A DNA stretch of 54,929 bases from Alphaproteobacteria bacterium (GTDB lineage: Bacteria; Pseudomonadota; Alphaproteobacteria; UBA9219). This document shows, piece by piece, positions 32,314 to 39,854 of the stretch. A model generated the notes under the pieces. The model saw only the letters and a program-made list of their open reading frames with translations, did not search any database and was not told where the DNA came from. Position numbers and translations under genes: made by a program. The stretch's first letter is position 1. Each line of letters opens with the position of its first letter. The stretch is taken from the NCBI GenBank assembly GCA_009779135.1, contig WREW01000006.1:1-54929 (forward strand). The letters run 5' to 3'.

Positions 32314-32777
32314 AGAGGCCTCCCTAAAGGCCCGAGGGCGGCGCGCATTTCCGCGCAAAGATCTATCGTCTCGCGGTCAAGCGTGTTGCGCAGGCCGACA
32401 ATCGCCTCGGTGTCGCCTGTGATTTGAAGGTCGCGTGTAAAGAAAAGCTGATCGCCATCAACTTCGCCTTCAAGCAGCGCGACAAGGCTTTGAAGCGATC
32501 CTGTGATTTTGGCCTCGTGCGGCGGGTTTTGTTCTTTGGTCAGCGTAAAGGTGAGCGGCGTTTGGCCGAGCGTCAAAAGAAAGCCAAACCGGACGTCTGT
32601 GGGAAGAATATAAACCCGCACCGGCGCAAGCGCCGCAAGGTTTTTCACCAGCGAAGGATGCCGCCGTTTGGTCTGCGCCACCACCATCGCCAGCAGCCGC
32701 TGCGCCAGAGTAAAAGGCACATAACGCGCAAAAACACGCATCAAAGGCAAAGGGAGGGATGTTTGCGATAAAGCCAT
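32307..32777 (-). CDS. ubiT: UbiT-like SCP2-domain protein of anaerobic ubiquinone synthesis
   Basis: 156 aa from the ATG at 32777 (a TTG at 32816 is an alternative). The C-terminal two thirds form an SCP2 lipid-binding domain: F-G-F-L-L-T-L-G, then A-K-I-T-G-S-L-Q-S-L-V-A-L-L-E-G-E-V-D-G-D-Q-L-F-F-T-R-D-L-Q-I-T-G-D-T-E-A by segments. It has the D-L-x-x-x-G-D-T/E ending typical of UbiT and the aerobic UbiJ. UbiT is thought to hold lipophilic intermediates for the anaerobic hydroxylases. It overlaps ubiU and follows an unknown 326-aa gene by a few dozen bases on the same strand. Confidence 0.85.
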   Translation of the reverse strand: MALSQTSLPLPLMRVFARYVPFTLAQRLLAMVVAQTKRRHPSLVKNLAALAPVRVYILPTDVRFGFLLTLGQTPLTFTLTKEQNPPHEAKITGSLQSLVALLEGEVDGDQLFFTRDLQITGDTEAIVGLRNTLDRETIDLCAEMRAALGPLGRPLC

Positions 32778-32819
32778 AAGGCTTAAAGCCTTAAAGATCT
32801 TTAGGGGAAAGTACAAGTC

Positions 32820-33800
32820 CTAGACAGAAGATCTTCCACTCACCCTTGCGCTCTCATTTTGCGGGGGGCGCGGGTGCCATTTGGGGAAAATGTTGCTGTA
32901 GGCTTCGTAAAGGCGGCCAACCCATGCTTTGTCATGCGGCAAGTCCCGCTGCGTAAAGGCGGTTGTGAATTGTTTGGAGGTGGGGATTTTTTCCACATCC
33001 TGACGCGCTTCAGCAAGGATGTTTGCTTTTTCAAGGAAAGAAAAAGCGTCCATAACATGCCGCTCGACAATATTATTGGCCAGAACGCTGATTTCGTCCG
33101 GCGTCATTTTGAGCAGATGCGAGGGATTGTCGATGGGCAGAGCCAGACGGCGTTCCGCTTCGTCACAAGTGCGGTCGATCAGGTCTGATGTATCAAAAGC
33201 GGCTGGCACGGAATAAGTCGTTGTCAGATGCGCGATCACTTCATGGCCGCTGGCGAAAGCGCCGATGGATAAAAGATCCGCCATCACGCGCGCGGTGCGC
33301 GTTGAGCCTGTGCCTTGCGCGACAAACAAAGTGGCTTCTGTGTCCAATCTTGCGCGGTGGCGGTAAAGGCCGTAAAGCTCAGCCACAGGTGAGGGGATCT
33401 CATCGCGGTAGGCCAGAAAATCACGTCCGACAAGACGGTCTGTTTCACGGTGATTGCGTCTGAAATAGTCAATTTCAGCCGCGCTTAGAGGAAGATCAAG
33501 ACCGGCATCCAGAAAATCCTGCGCGCTGTGGCCGATCAGGCTTGTGACGGTCTGCCAGTCATCTGTCGGACGGCATGCCCGCGCAATCAGAAATCTGCTG
33601 CTTTTGGCAAAGGGATTTGATTCCCGAGGTCTATCCTGTTTGGGTGCGGGCGTGTTGCCTGTGCGCGCCGTCATGCGGAAAAGCCATGAAATAATCTTTT
33701 GGTCTGCCGTAATGGCCGGCATGGCCGCATCGCTGTTAGCCGGTTCAGGGAGATGATCGAGAATATCCACCTGTGCGCGTAAAGACTGGACTGTGGCCAC
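32820..33800 (-). CDS. Unknown 326-aa protein heading the ubiTUV cluster
   Basis: GTG start at 33800 with an AAGAGG site six bases upstream. It is a soluble, mostly helical protein with no signal peptide, membrane segment or cysteine cluster, and I recognise no domain. Visible features are a proline-rich linker (about 48-62), R-R-N-H-R-E-T-D-R-L-V-G-R-D-F near 111, a threonine/serine-rich stretch G-T-G-S-T-R-T near 163, and a C-terminal tail. It ends 42 bases before the ubiT ATG (3 bases before the alternative TTG) on the same strand, so co-transcription with ubiTUV is likely. That suggests, without proof, a role linked to quinone synthesis or anaerobic growth. Confidence 0.7.
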   Translation of the reverse strand: MATVQSLRAQVDILDHLPEPANSDAAMPAITADQKIISWLFRMTARTGNTPAPKQDRPRESNPFAKSSRFLIARACRPTDDWQTVTSLIGHSAQDFLDAGLDLPLSAAEIDYFRRNHRETDRLVGRDFLAYRDEIPSPVAELYGLYRHRARLDTEATLFVAQGTGSTRTARVMADLLSIGAFASGHEVIAHLTTTYSVPAAFDTSDLIDRTCDEAERRLALPIDNPSHLLKMTPDEISVLANNIVERHVMDAFSFLEKANILAEARQDVEKIPTSKQFTTAFTQRDLPHDKAWVGRLYEAYSNIFPKWHPRPPQNESARVSGRSSV

Positions 33801-33975
33801 CGAAAAACCTCTTGCTATGAGAAAATAGGGCCTTGTGAGCTGTGGATAACTCTACCACAAAAGCCTTGCGAAGGTAAGAACTAATTTACCAAAATGAATC
33901 AATCTTAAACTTTAAGGCGGCATTTTGGCGTTCTGTGTCGGATGAGTCACAGGCATGCAAAGTCAGTTTTTTTCA

Positions 33976-34440
33976 TTAACTTAGGCGGCGGCGGAGTGTT
34001 TCATAGTTAACAAGCTGGACAATATGACTGGCAAGATCAAGCCCGGGAGTCTGCGTTTGAACCTGCCGGTAGATGGTCATCGCCATGGCGGCAAAGTCGC
34101 GCGGCGCAAGGGGGTGTTTGCGGTCTTCCGTGGTTTCCTGCAGGCGGGCGATGATCTCGGTCAGGAGGTTTAAATCATCTTGACGCAAATCCTGCTCATC
34201 CTCATCCGGCGCGTCAGGGGCGGTGCTGGCCATTAATTGCGCGGGAGTCACCTGCAGCGCATTCGCCAAGGCCTGAATGGTGTTATAGCGCGGGGAGCGG
34301 GCGCGGCCTTCTAAAATATCGCGCACGGCTGTTGCATTCAGTCCTGCCGTCAAGGAAAGCGACCGTGGGTTAAATCCCTTGAGGGCCATTAAAACCCTGA
34401 GATTATGCGTCAGACGCACTGTTTCTTTATCTTTTTCCAT
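33976..34440 (-). CDS. XRE-family DNA-binding regulator
   Basis: 154 aa. The N-terminal helix-turn-helix (about 10-70) reads L-T-H-N-L-R-V-L-M-A, then N-A-T-A-V-R-D-I-L-E-G-R-A-R-S-P-R and Y-N-T-I-Q-A-L-A-N-A-L-Q-V, the Cro/C1 pattern. An acidic linker (D-A-P-D-E-D-E-Q-D) leads to a helical C-terminal region of about 75 residues, perhaps for oligomerisation. The target is unknown. It lies 175 bases upstream of the ubiTUV-heading gene in the same direction and could regulate it or itself. Its start is at the ATG at 34440. Confidence 0.85.
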   Translation of the reverse strand: MEKDKETVRLTHNLRVLMALKGFNPRSLSLTAGLNATAVRDILEGRARSPRYNTIQALANALQVTPAQLMASTAPDAPDEDEQDLRQDDLNLLTEIIARLQETTEDRKHPLAPRDFAAMAMTIYRQVQTQTPGLDLASHIVQLVNYETLRRRLS

Positions 34441-34511
34441 CCCACAAAGTCATAAGGGTAGGGATATTTCCTGTCAAGAAAGCAATTATTTTGCTTTCGT
34501 ATTTTTCCACA

Positions 34512-34545
34512 AAAAACCGGCGCCCCTTCTTGAAAAAGGGGCGCC
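34512..34545 (-). terminator. Rho-independent terminator of the small gene at 34571
   Basis: On the minus strand a 10-bp stem GGCGCCCCTT / AAGGGGCGCC is followed by GG and six T residues. It sits 26 bases after the stop of the 69-aa gene and isolates it from the XRE gene. Confidence 0.88.
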
Positions 34546-34570
34546 ATGGTTAAAATCTTGTTTTAAATGG

Positions 34571-34780
34571 TTAATACGCAACAAAGCCTGCGCGGCGCAG
34601 CGCGTCAAGCCTTTGCGGGCAGGCCGCAAGCTCAGAATCAATCATGCCCCCTGCCGTGGCGCCTTTAAGTTCACCCGCCACGCGCGCGAGAAGGCCACCT
34701 GCATCGCTGTCAATCTCTTGTGCATCGCGAACCAAGCCGCAGAGGACAAGGTAGGTTACGGGGGATAGTTCTACAAACAT
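34571..34780 (-). CDS. Small hypothetical protein, 69 aa
   Basis: Starts at the ATG at 34780, which has AAGGAAGG nine bases upstream; an ATG three codons earlier abuts that site. Sequence features are a hydrophobic start (L-S-P-V-T-Y-L-V-L-C-G-L-V), an acidic middle, and a C-terminal L-D-A-L-R-R-A-G-F. It is probably soluble. I recognise no family. The clear ribosome-binding site and the dedicated terminator support a real monocistronic gene. Confidence 0.65.
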   Translation of the reverse strand: MFVELSPVTYLVLCGLVRDAQEIDSDAGGLLARVAGELKGATAGGMIDSELAACPQRLDALRRAGFVAY

Positions 34781-35027
34781 GGTCTTCATCCTTCCTTATA
34801 TATGTTTGGGCGGGGGATCCGGTCGGAAATGGTTTTTATCCACAAGGCCCCCATACTCTTATCTTATGAACCTATTCTACACCAAATTTTCATGTCGTAA
34901 AAAACTTTCATGAGCAAAAAGTGCATTATTTTGCAATGAAAGTAGTCTTCGCTACCTAAAAAGGGTAAGTTTAGACCAAAAAAAGGTAGCTACCCAAAAA
35001 AAGTAGGCAGGCGCGGGGATTCGGTCT
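34781..35027. other. A+T-rich intergenic stretch with an inverted repeat
   Basis: It contains the promoter region of the 69-aa gene. GCTACCT (34951-34957) faces AGGTAGC (34984-34990) across A-rich sequence, and GGGTA pairs with TACCC within the same block. No gene is seen. Confidence 0.45.
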
Positions 35028-36179
35028 TCAAAGATCGAGGCTTCCGGTGCGCGAGATTCTGATGTTCCGGTGGACGGAAAGGCTTAATAAAAGGCCGCAG
35101 GCCAAAAGCAGGGTTATCATGGCCGTTCCGCCGTAGGAAATCAGGGGCAGGGGGATGCCTACGACAGGAATCGTGCCTGTGACCATGGCCACGTTAACAA
35201 AGACGTATAAGAAAAGTGTTGTGGTCAGGCCAAAAGCGCAAAGCCGCGCGAACTGGCTGCGGGATGTCAAGGCGATCATAAAGCCGTAGCACAGGACAAG
35301 GAAATAAAGCGCCAGCAGCATCAAAGCGCCGGTCAGGCCGAACTCTTCAGCCAGCACGACAAAGATAAAGTCGGTGTGTTTTTCAGGAAGGAATTGAAGC
35401 TGGCTTTGGGTGCCCATGGCAAAGCCTTTGCCCCACAGCCCGCCGGAGCCAAGCGCGATTTTGGATTGGAGAATATTATAGCCGGTTCCCAGAGGATCGG
35501 CCTCGGGGTCAAGAAAGGTCATCAGGCGCGCTTTTTGATAATCATGCAAATAGCGCCAGCCGAAAGGCACGACCAAGGCCGCGAGTGCAAACACGGCGAT
35601 AAACTTCCACAACTGGACTCCGGCGACAAAGAAAATGGCCAGACTTGCAAGGATAAGCAGGCCGGCTGTTCCCAGATTGGGCTGCAGCAGAATAAGGCCT
35701 ACGGGAACCAGAACAAGCAGGCTGGGCAGGACAAGGCGCAGGGGCTTGCGGATTTGTTCGATCTCAAGCCCGTGGAAATAGCGCGCCAGCGCCATGACAA
35801 GGGCGATTTTCATCAGCTCGGAAGGCTGGAGCACAAAGAAGCCGAGATGAATCCAGCGTTGCGCGCCCATGCCGACATGCCCCATAATTTCAACCACGAT
35901 CAAGAGCACAAAGGCGAAGATGTAAAAGGGGTAGGCTATGCGCATCCAAAAGCGTATGTCCACGAGCGCCAAGGCCAGCATCAGCACAAAGCCCATCAGA
36001 AAGCGTGTAAATTGCGGCCATGCCCAAGGGTGCCACTGGCTGCCGCCTGCCGAATAGAGCATTCCCGTGCCGATCAGCCCCAAAAGCCCGACCAGCACCA
36101 CAAACCCCCAATGAATCATTTTGACCTTGTCCCAAAGGCGCATCTGGTCTGTGGATGTGAGGCTTGCGTGGCTGTGCAT
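35028..36179 (-). CDS. rodA: Rod-shape determining SEDS protein RodA
   Basis: 383-aa membrane protein of about ten helices. SEDS glycosyltransferases polymerise lipid II into lateral-wall peptidoglycan with PBP2. Motifs are L-Q-P-N-L-G-T-A (Q-P-D-L-G-T is more usual), I-A-L-G-S-G-G-L-W-G-K-G, L-P-E-K-H-T-D-F-I-F, and the C-terminal P-L-P-L-I-S-Y-G-G-T. The G-T-Q-S-Q-L-x-F-L-P segment marks RodA as opposed to FtsW. The usual partner pbp2 (mrdA) is not adjacent in this window. The start at 36179 is placed by homology; codons upstream to 36392 lie in repeat B and the divergent purQ. Confidence 0.92.
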   Translation of the reverse strand: MHSHASLTSTDQMRLWDKVKMIHWGFVVLVGLLGLIGTGMLYSAGGSQWHPWAWPQFTRFLMGFVLMLALALVDIRFWMRIAYPFYIFAFVLLIVVEIMGHVGMGAQRWIHLGFFVLQPSELMKIALVMALARYFHGLEIEQIRKPLRLVLPSLLVLVPVGLILLQPNLGTAGLLILASLAIFFVAGVQLWKFIAVFALAALVVPFGWRYLHDYQKARLMTFLDPEADPLGTGYNILQSKIALGSGGLWGKGFAMGTQSQLQFLPEKHTDFIFVVLAEEFGLTGALMLLALYFLVLCYGFMIALTSRSQFARLCAFGLTTTLFLYVFVNVAMVTGTIPVVGIPLPLISYGGTAMITLLLACGLLLSLSVHRNIRISRTGSLDL

Positions 36180-36228
36180 GAAAAGGGAAGACCATATTTT
36201 GCGGCGGTTCGTCAAGAGCGGGCTATAT

Positions 36229-36266
36229 TGTCGCGGCAGGCCTTGCGGCCTTCCTCGCAATGACAA
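36229..36266. repeat. Family B repeat, right-half remnant
   Basis: GTCGCGGCAGGCCTTGCGGCC followed by TTCCTCGCAATGACAAGG corresponds to the right part of family B; the left TTGTCATTGCGAGG arm is missing. It lies between divergent rodA and purQ. Confidence 0.7.
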
Positions 36267-36358
36267 GGGGGAGGGGGGAGAGGACGCGGTGCTTGTGAAA
36301 GGGGCGGGAAATGGGTATAAAACTGCAAGATTATGATTCCCCGCAGGAAAGGCGTTTG

Positions 36359-37018
36359 ATGAAGGCGGCTGTTGTTGTTTTTCCAGGGTCAAACTGTGAT
36401 CGTGACGCGGCGCGCGCGCTTTCTCGGCTGACGGGGCAAAAGCCTCTTATGATATGGCATGAGGAGACGGAGCTTCCTGTGCTTGACCTGATTGTGCTGC
36501 CGGGGGGGTTTTCTTATGGCGATTACTTACGCACCGGCGCGATGGCGGCGCGTGCGCCTGTGATGCGGGAGGTTGTGGCGCAGGCTCAAAAAGGCGTGCA
36601 TGTTCTTGGCATCTGCAACGGCTTTCAGATTTTGTGTGAGTCCGGTCTTTTGCCGGGCGTTTTGATCCGCAATACAGGCTTGAAGTTTGTCTGCCGGCCC
36701 GTGCGTTTGAAAGTGGAAAACACGCAAACCGCTTTTACCGGCAAGTATGAAGAAGAGCAGGTTATCACTGTTCCTGTTGCGCATGGGGATGGTAATTATT
36801 TTGCTGCTCCTGACGTTCTCGCGGCCCTTGAAGATAAAGGGCGGGTTGTTTTCCGTTATGTTGATAATCCTAACGGCTCCCTCAATGATATTGCCGGTTT
36901 GATGAATGAGGCGGGCAATGTGCTTGGTATGATGCCGCATCCTGAGCGCGCCGATGATCCTGCTTATCATCGGCAAGACGGACAGCTTTTGTTTGAAAGT
37001 TTGAGGTCAGCCTTATGA
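36359..37018 (+). CDS. purQ: Phosphoribosylformylglycinamidine synthase, glutaminase subunit
   Basis: 219 aa, class I glutamine amidotransferase that supplies ammonia to PurL in purine synthesis. F-P-G-S-N-C-D-R-D at the N-terminus, the nucleophile C in [10 protein letters not shown] (about 89), and H-P-E-R-A near the C-terminus complete the catalytic triad. The ATG at 36359 follows AGGAAAGG. The stop overlaps the purL start by ATGA. The small PurS subunit, required with this PurQ/PurL type, is not upstream here, so it must be elsewhere. Confidence 0.96.
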   Translation: MKAAVVVFPGSNCDRDAARALSRLTGQKPLMIWHEETELPVLDLIVLPGGFSYGDYLRTGAMAARAPVMREVVAQAQKGVHVLGICNGFQILCESGLLPGVLIRNTGLKFVCRPVRLKVENTQTAFTGKYEEEQVITVPVAHGDGNYFAAPDVLAALEDKGRVVFRYVDNPNGSLNDIAGLMNEAGNVLGMMPHPERADDPAYHRQDGQLLFESLRSAL

Positions 37019-39207
37019 GTACATCCATCGCGCGCCTGATTGAAGAACATAATATGAAACAGGATGAGTATGAGGTTTTGCTGCGCGTTTTGGAGCGTGA
37101 GCCGACCGAGGCGGAGCTGGGCGTTTTTGCCGCGATGTGGTCTGAGCATTGCTCCTACAAATCAACGCGCATCTGGCTTAAAACTTTGCCGACCACGGGG
37201 CCGCAGGTTTTAATCGGCCCGGGTGAAAATGCCGGTGTGATCGACATCGGCGATGGTTTGGCCGCCGTGTTTAAGATGGAGAGTCATAATCATCCTTCCT
37301 ACATCGAACCTTATCAAGGCGCCGCCACGGGTGTGGGCGGGATTTTGCGCGATGTTTTTACGATGGGCGCAAGGCCGATTGCCAATCTCAATGCCTTGCG
37401 GTTTGGGGAGCTTTCTCATCCGAAAACGCGCTCTCTTATCGCCGGCGTTGTAGCCGGTATCGGCGGCTATGGGAATTGTGTGGGCGTGCCGACTGTGGGC
37501 GGCGAGACGGGTTTTCACAAAAGCTATAACGGCAACAATCTTGTCAATGCCATGACGGTGGGGCTTGTGCAGGCGGATCGTATTTTCACTTCCAAGGCTC
37601 AAGGGGTCGGGCGGGCGGTGGTTTATGTCGGCTCAAAAACCGGACGTGATGGAATCAAAGGGGCCACCATGGCCTCGGGTGAGTTTAATGAAAATGCCGA
37701 AAGCCAGCGGCCCACCGTGCAGGTCGGCGATCCTTTTACCGAAAAACTGTTGATTGAGGCCTGTCTTGAATTGATGCAGACAAAGGCCGTGATCGCCATT
37801 CAGGATATGGGCGCGGCGGGGTTGACTTCTTCAGCGGTTGAGATGGCTTCCAAGGGAAAACTCGGCATTGCGCTTGATCTTGATAAGGTGCCTTTGCGTG
37901 AAAGCGGGATGAGCGCTTACGAGATTATGCTCTCGGAAAGTCAGGAGCGCATGCTTTTCGTCCTTAACACAGGTTATGAATCTGAGGCTGAGGCGATTTT
38001 CAAAAAATGGGGTCTTGATTTTGCGGTGATCGGGGAATTGACCGACACAGGCCGCCTTGTCTGCACGCGCCATGGTAAAATTGAGGTGGACATCAAGATT
38101 GATCCTTTGGTTGAAAGCTCGCCTGTCTATAACCGCCCTTATGAAACTACGCCGCCGCAGGAACCGCTTAAAGATGACGCGCTTCTTTTGCAGGAGGAGC
38201 ATACGCTGATTTCGATTCTCAAGACCATGATGGGGACTCCTGATCTATGTTCGCGGCGCTGGATCTGGGATCAGTATGATTGTGATGTGGGCACCAATAC
38301 GATACAGGCTTCGGGCGGTGGCGATGCGGCTGTGGTGCGCGTGGAAGGCACGCAAAAGGGTCTGGCCATGAGTGTGGATTGCAATCCGCATTACTGCTTG
38401 GCCGATCCTGTTTTAGGCGGCAAGCAGGCGGTGGCTGAAACTTATCGTAATATCTCAGCTGTCGGCGCCAAGCCTTTGGCAATTACAGATAATATGAACT
38501 TCGGCAATCCTGAAAAGCCGCGCATTATGGGCCAGTTTGTCGGAGCGTGCGAGGGAATCAAAGAAGCCTGTCTTGCGCTTGATTATCCTGTCGTGTCGGG
38601 AAATTGCTCGCTTTACAATGAAACAAACGGGCAGCCGATTTTGCCGACGCCCACCATCGGCGGCGTGGGACTTTTGGATGACGTCAGCAGATGCATGACC
38701 ATCGGCTTCAAGGGTGAGGGGGAGAGCATTATCGTTCTCGGTGAAACCAAAGGTCATCTGGGGCAGTCGCTTTATATGCGCGCGATGTTCGACTCGGAAG
38801 AAGGGCCGCCGCCGCCGGTGAATCTGACGGCGGAGCGCAGGCATGGGAAGTTTATCCGCCAGCTTATCCACGACCGCGCGATAAGCGCCTGTCATGATGT
38901 TTCCGATGGCGGGATTTTGGTGGCTTTGGCCGAGATGGCTTTGGCGGGCGATCGCGGCTGCAAGCTTGAAGGGCCTTGCGCGGATGTAAGTTTCTGGTTC
39001 GGCGAGGATCAGGCGCGCTATGTGGTCACGACTTGTGATCCTGATGGCGTGATTGCGCGTGCGCAGGCGGCGGGTATCCCTTATATGATTCTCGGCCTAA
39101 CAGGCGGCGAAGACATCACGCTTGAAGAGGATGAGGTGGAACTTCTCTGGCTGCGGGAGATTTTTGAAAGCCGCCTTCCCGATTATATGGACGGACATGA
39201 AGCATGA
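37015..39207 (+). CDS. purL: Phosphoribosylformylglycinamidine synthase, synthetase subunit
   Basis: 730 aa, the small PurL type used with PurQ and PurS. It uses ATP to convert FGAR to [14 protein letters not shown] (near 42) and E-S-H-N-H-P-S near 92 are signature motifs. There are two AIR-synthase-like halves, the second starting around residue 430 with V-D-C-N-P. The length and motifs are normal. The end overlaps the bolA start. The order purQ-purL-bolA-grxD is common in Alphaproteobacteria. Confidence 0.97.
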   Translation: MSTSIARLIEEHNMKQDEYEVLLRVLEREPTEAELGVFAAMWSEHCSYKSTRIWLKTLPTTGPQVLIGPGENAGVIDIGDGLAAVFKMESHNHPSYIEPYQGAATGVGGILRDVFTMGARPIANLNALRFGELSHPKTRSLIAGVVAGIGGYGNCVGVPTVGGETGFHKSYNGNNLVNAMTVGLVQADRIFTSKAQGVGRAVVYVGSKTGRDGIKGATMASGEFNENAESQRPTVQVGDPFTEKLLIEACLELMQTKAVIAIQDMGAAGLTSSAVEMASKGKLGIALDLDKVPLRESGMSAYEIMLSESQERMLFVLNTGYESEAEAIFKKWGLDFAVIGELTDTGRLVCTRHGKIEVDIKIDPLVESSPVYNRPYETTPPQEPLKDDALLLQEEHTLISILKTMMGTPDLCSRRWIWDQYDCDVGTNTIQASGGGDAAVVRVEGTQKGLAMSVDCNPHYCLADPVLGGKQAVAETYRNISAVGAKPLAITDNMNFGNPEKPRIMGQFVGACEGIKEACLALDYPVVSGNCSLYNETNGQPILPTPTIGGVGLLDDVSRCMTIGFKGEGESIIVLGETKGHLGQSLYMRAMFDSEEGPPPPVNLTAERRHGKFIRQLIHDRAISACHDVSDGGILVALAEMALAGDRGCKLEGPCADVSFWFGEDQARYVVTTCDPDGVIARAQAAGIPYMILGLTGGEDITLEEDEVELLWLREIFESRLPDYMDGHEA

Positions 39208-39449
39208 TGGAAGCGCAAGAGATCATTGATCTTATCAAAAAAGAGATTCCCGAGGCTCAGGTGCGGCTGGAGGATGTGCGCGGTGACGGCAATCACTATG
39301 CGCTGACCGTCAAGGCGCCTGATTTCAGGGGGCGGTCGCTGGCAGACCAGCACCGTATGGTTTTTATGGCTCTTGGTGGCCGTGTGGGCGGGATTTTGCC
39401 CGGGGTGACGTTGACAACCCTTGTCTGCGCCCCCCAAGATAAGGCATGA
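39204..39449 (+). CDS. BolA-family protein
   Basis: 81 aa with a class II KH-like fold: [14 protein letters not shown], then [27 protein letters not shown] by segments. The histidines of the G-N-H-Y and Q-H-R-M-V-F positions are those that bind a 2Fe-2S cluster together with monothiol glutaredoxin. The start ATG (39204, or the next one at 39207) overlaps the purL stop. Its partner grxD lies 9 bases downstream. Confidence 0.93.
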   Translation: MMEAQEIIDLIKKEIPEAQVRLEDVRGDGNHYALTVKAPDFRGRSLADQHRMVFMALGGRVGGILPGVTLTTLVCAPQDKA

Positions 39450-39458
39450 TAGGCAGCT

Positions 39459-39854
39459 ATGATTCTCCACAACAGTCAGGCCATGTCCACAACTCCCACG
39501 CCCCGCGCGCAGCGTTTGATTGACCCTTCCGTTCTTGACCGCATTCAGGGCGAGGTTGATTCAAACCATGTCGTTCTTTTTATGAACGGGACTCCTGTGT
39601 TTCCTTTATGCGGCCCCTCGGCGCAGGCGGTGCAGATTTTGGGGCTGCTTGGCGTGCGGTATAAAAGCATTGATGTGACGACAGATCCAAGCCTGCGGCT
39701 TGCCATCCGCGATTTCAGCGACTGGCCGACTTTGCCGCAGCTTTATGTGCTCGGGCATTTTATCGGCGGCAATGACGTCATGCGCCAGATGCTTGAAACG
39801 GGTCGGCTTCAGGAATTGTTTGCGATGTGCGCGATTCCTATGGCGGATTATTGA
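39459..39854 (+). CDS. grxD: Monothiol glutaredoxin (Grx4/GrxD-like), variant CGPS site
   Basis: 131 aa, slightly extended at the N-terminus (an ATG at 39483 is an alternative start). Family pattern: V-V-L-F-M-N-G-T-P, then the active site P-L-C-G-P-S, A-Q-A-V-Q-I-L, and later W-P-T-L-P-Q-L-Y-V and G-G-N-D. Standard members read C-G-F-S; the phenylalanine is proline here. With BolA it should form a 2Fe-2S carrier complex. The stop overlaps the end of the convergent Crp/Fnr gene by seven bases. Confidence 0.92.
   Translation: MILHNSQAMSTTPTPRAQRLIDPSVLDRIQGEVDSNHVVLFMNGTPVFPLCGPSAQAVQILGLLGVRYKSIDVTTDPSLRLAIRDFSDWPTLPQLYVLGHFIGGNDVMRQMLETGRLQELFAMCAIPMADY

Noticed and set aside
35376-36263. 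295-codon + strand frame opposite rodA
   Set aside because: Antisense to a conserved membrane protein; the lysine/glutamine/histidine-rich product is what reversed hydrophobic codons give.
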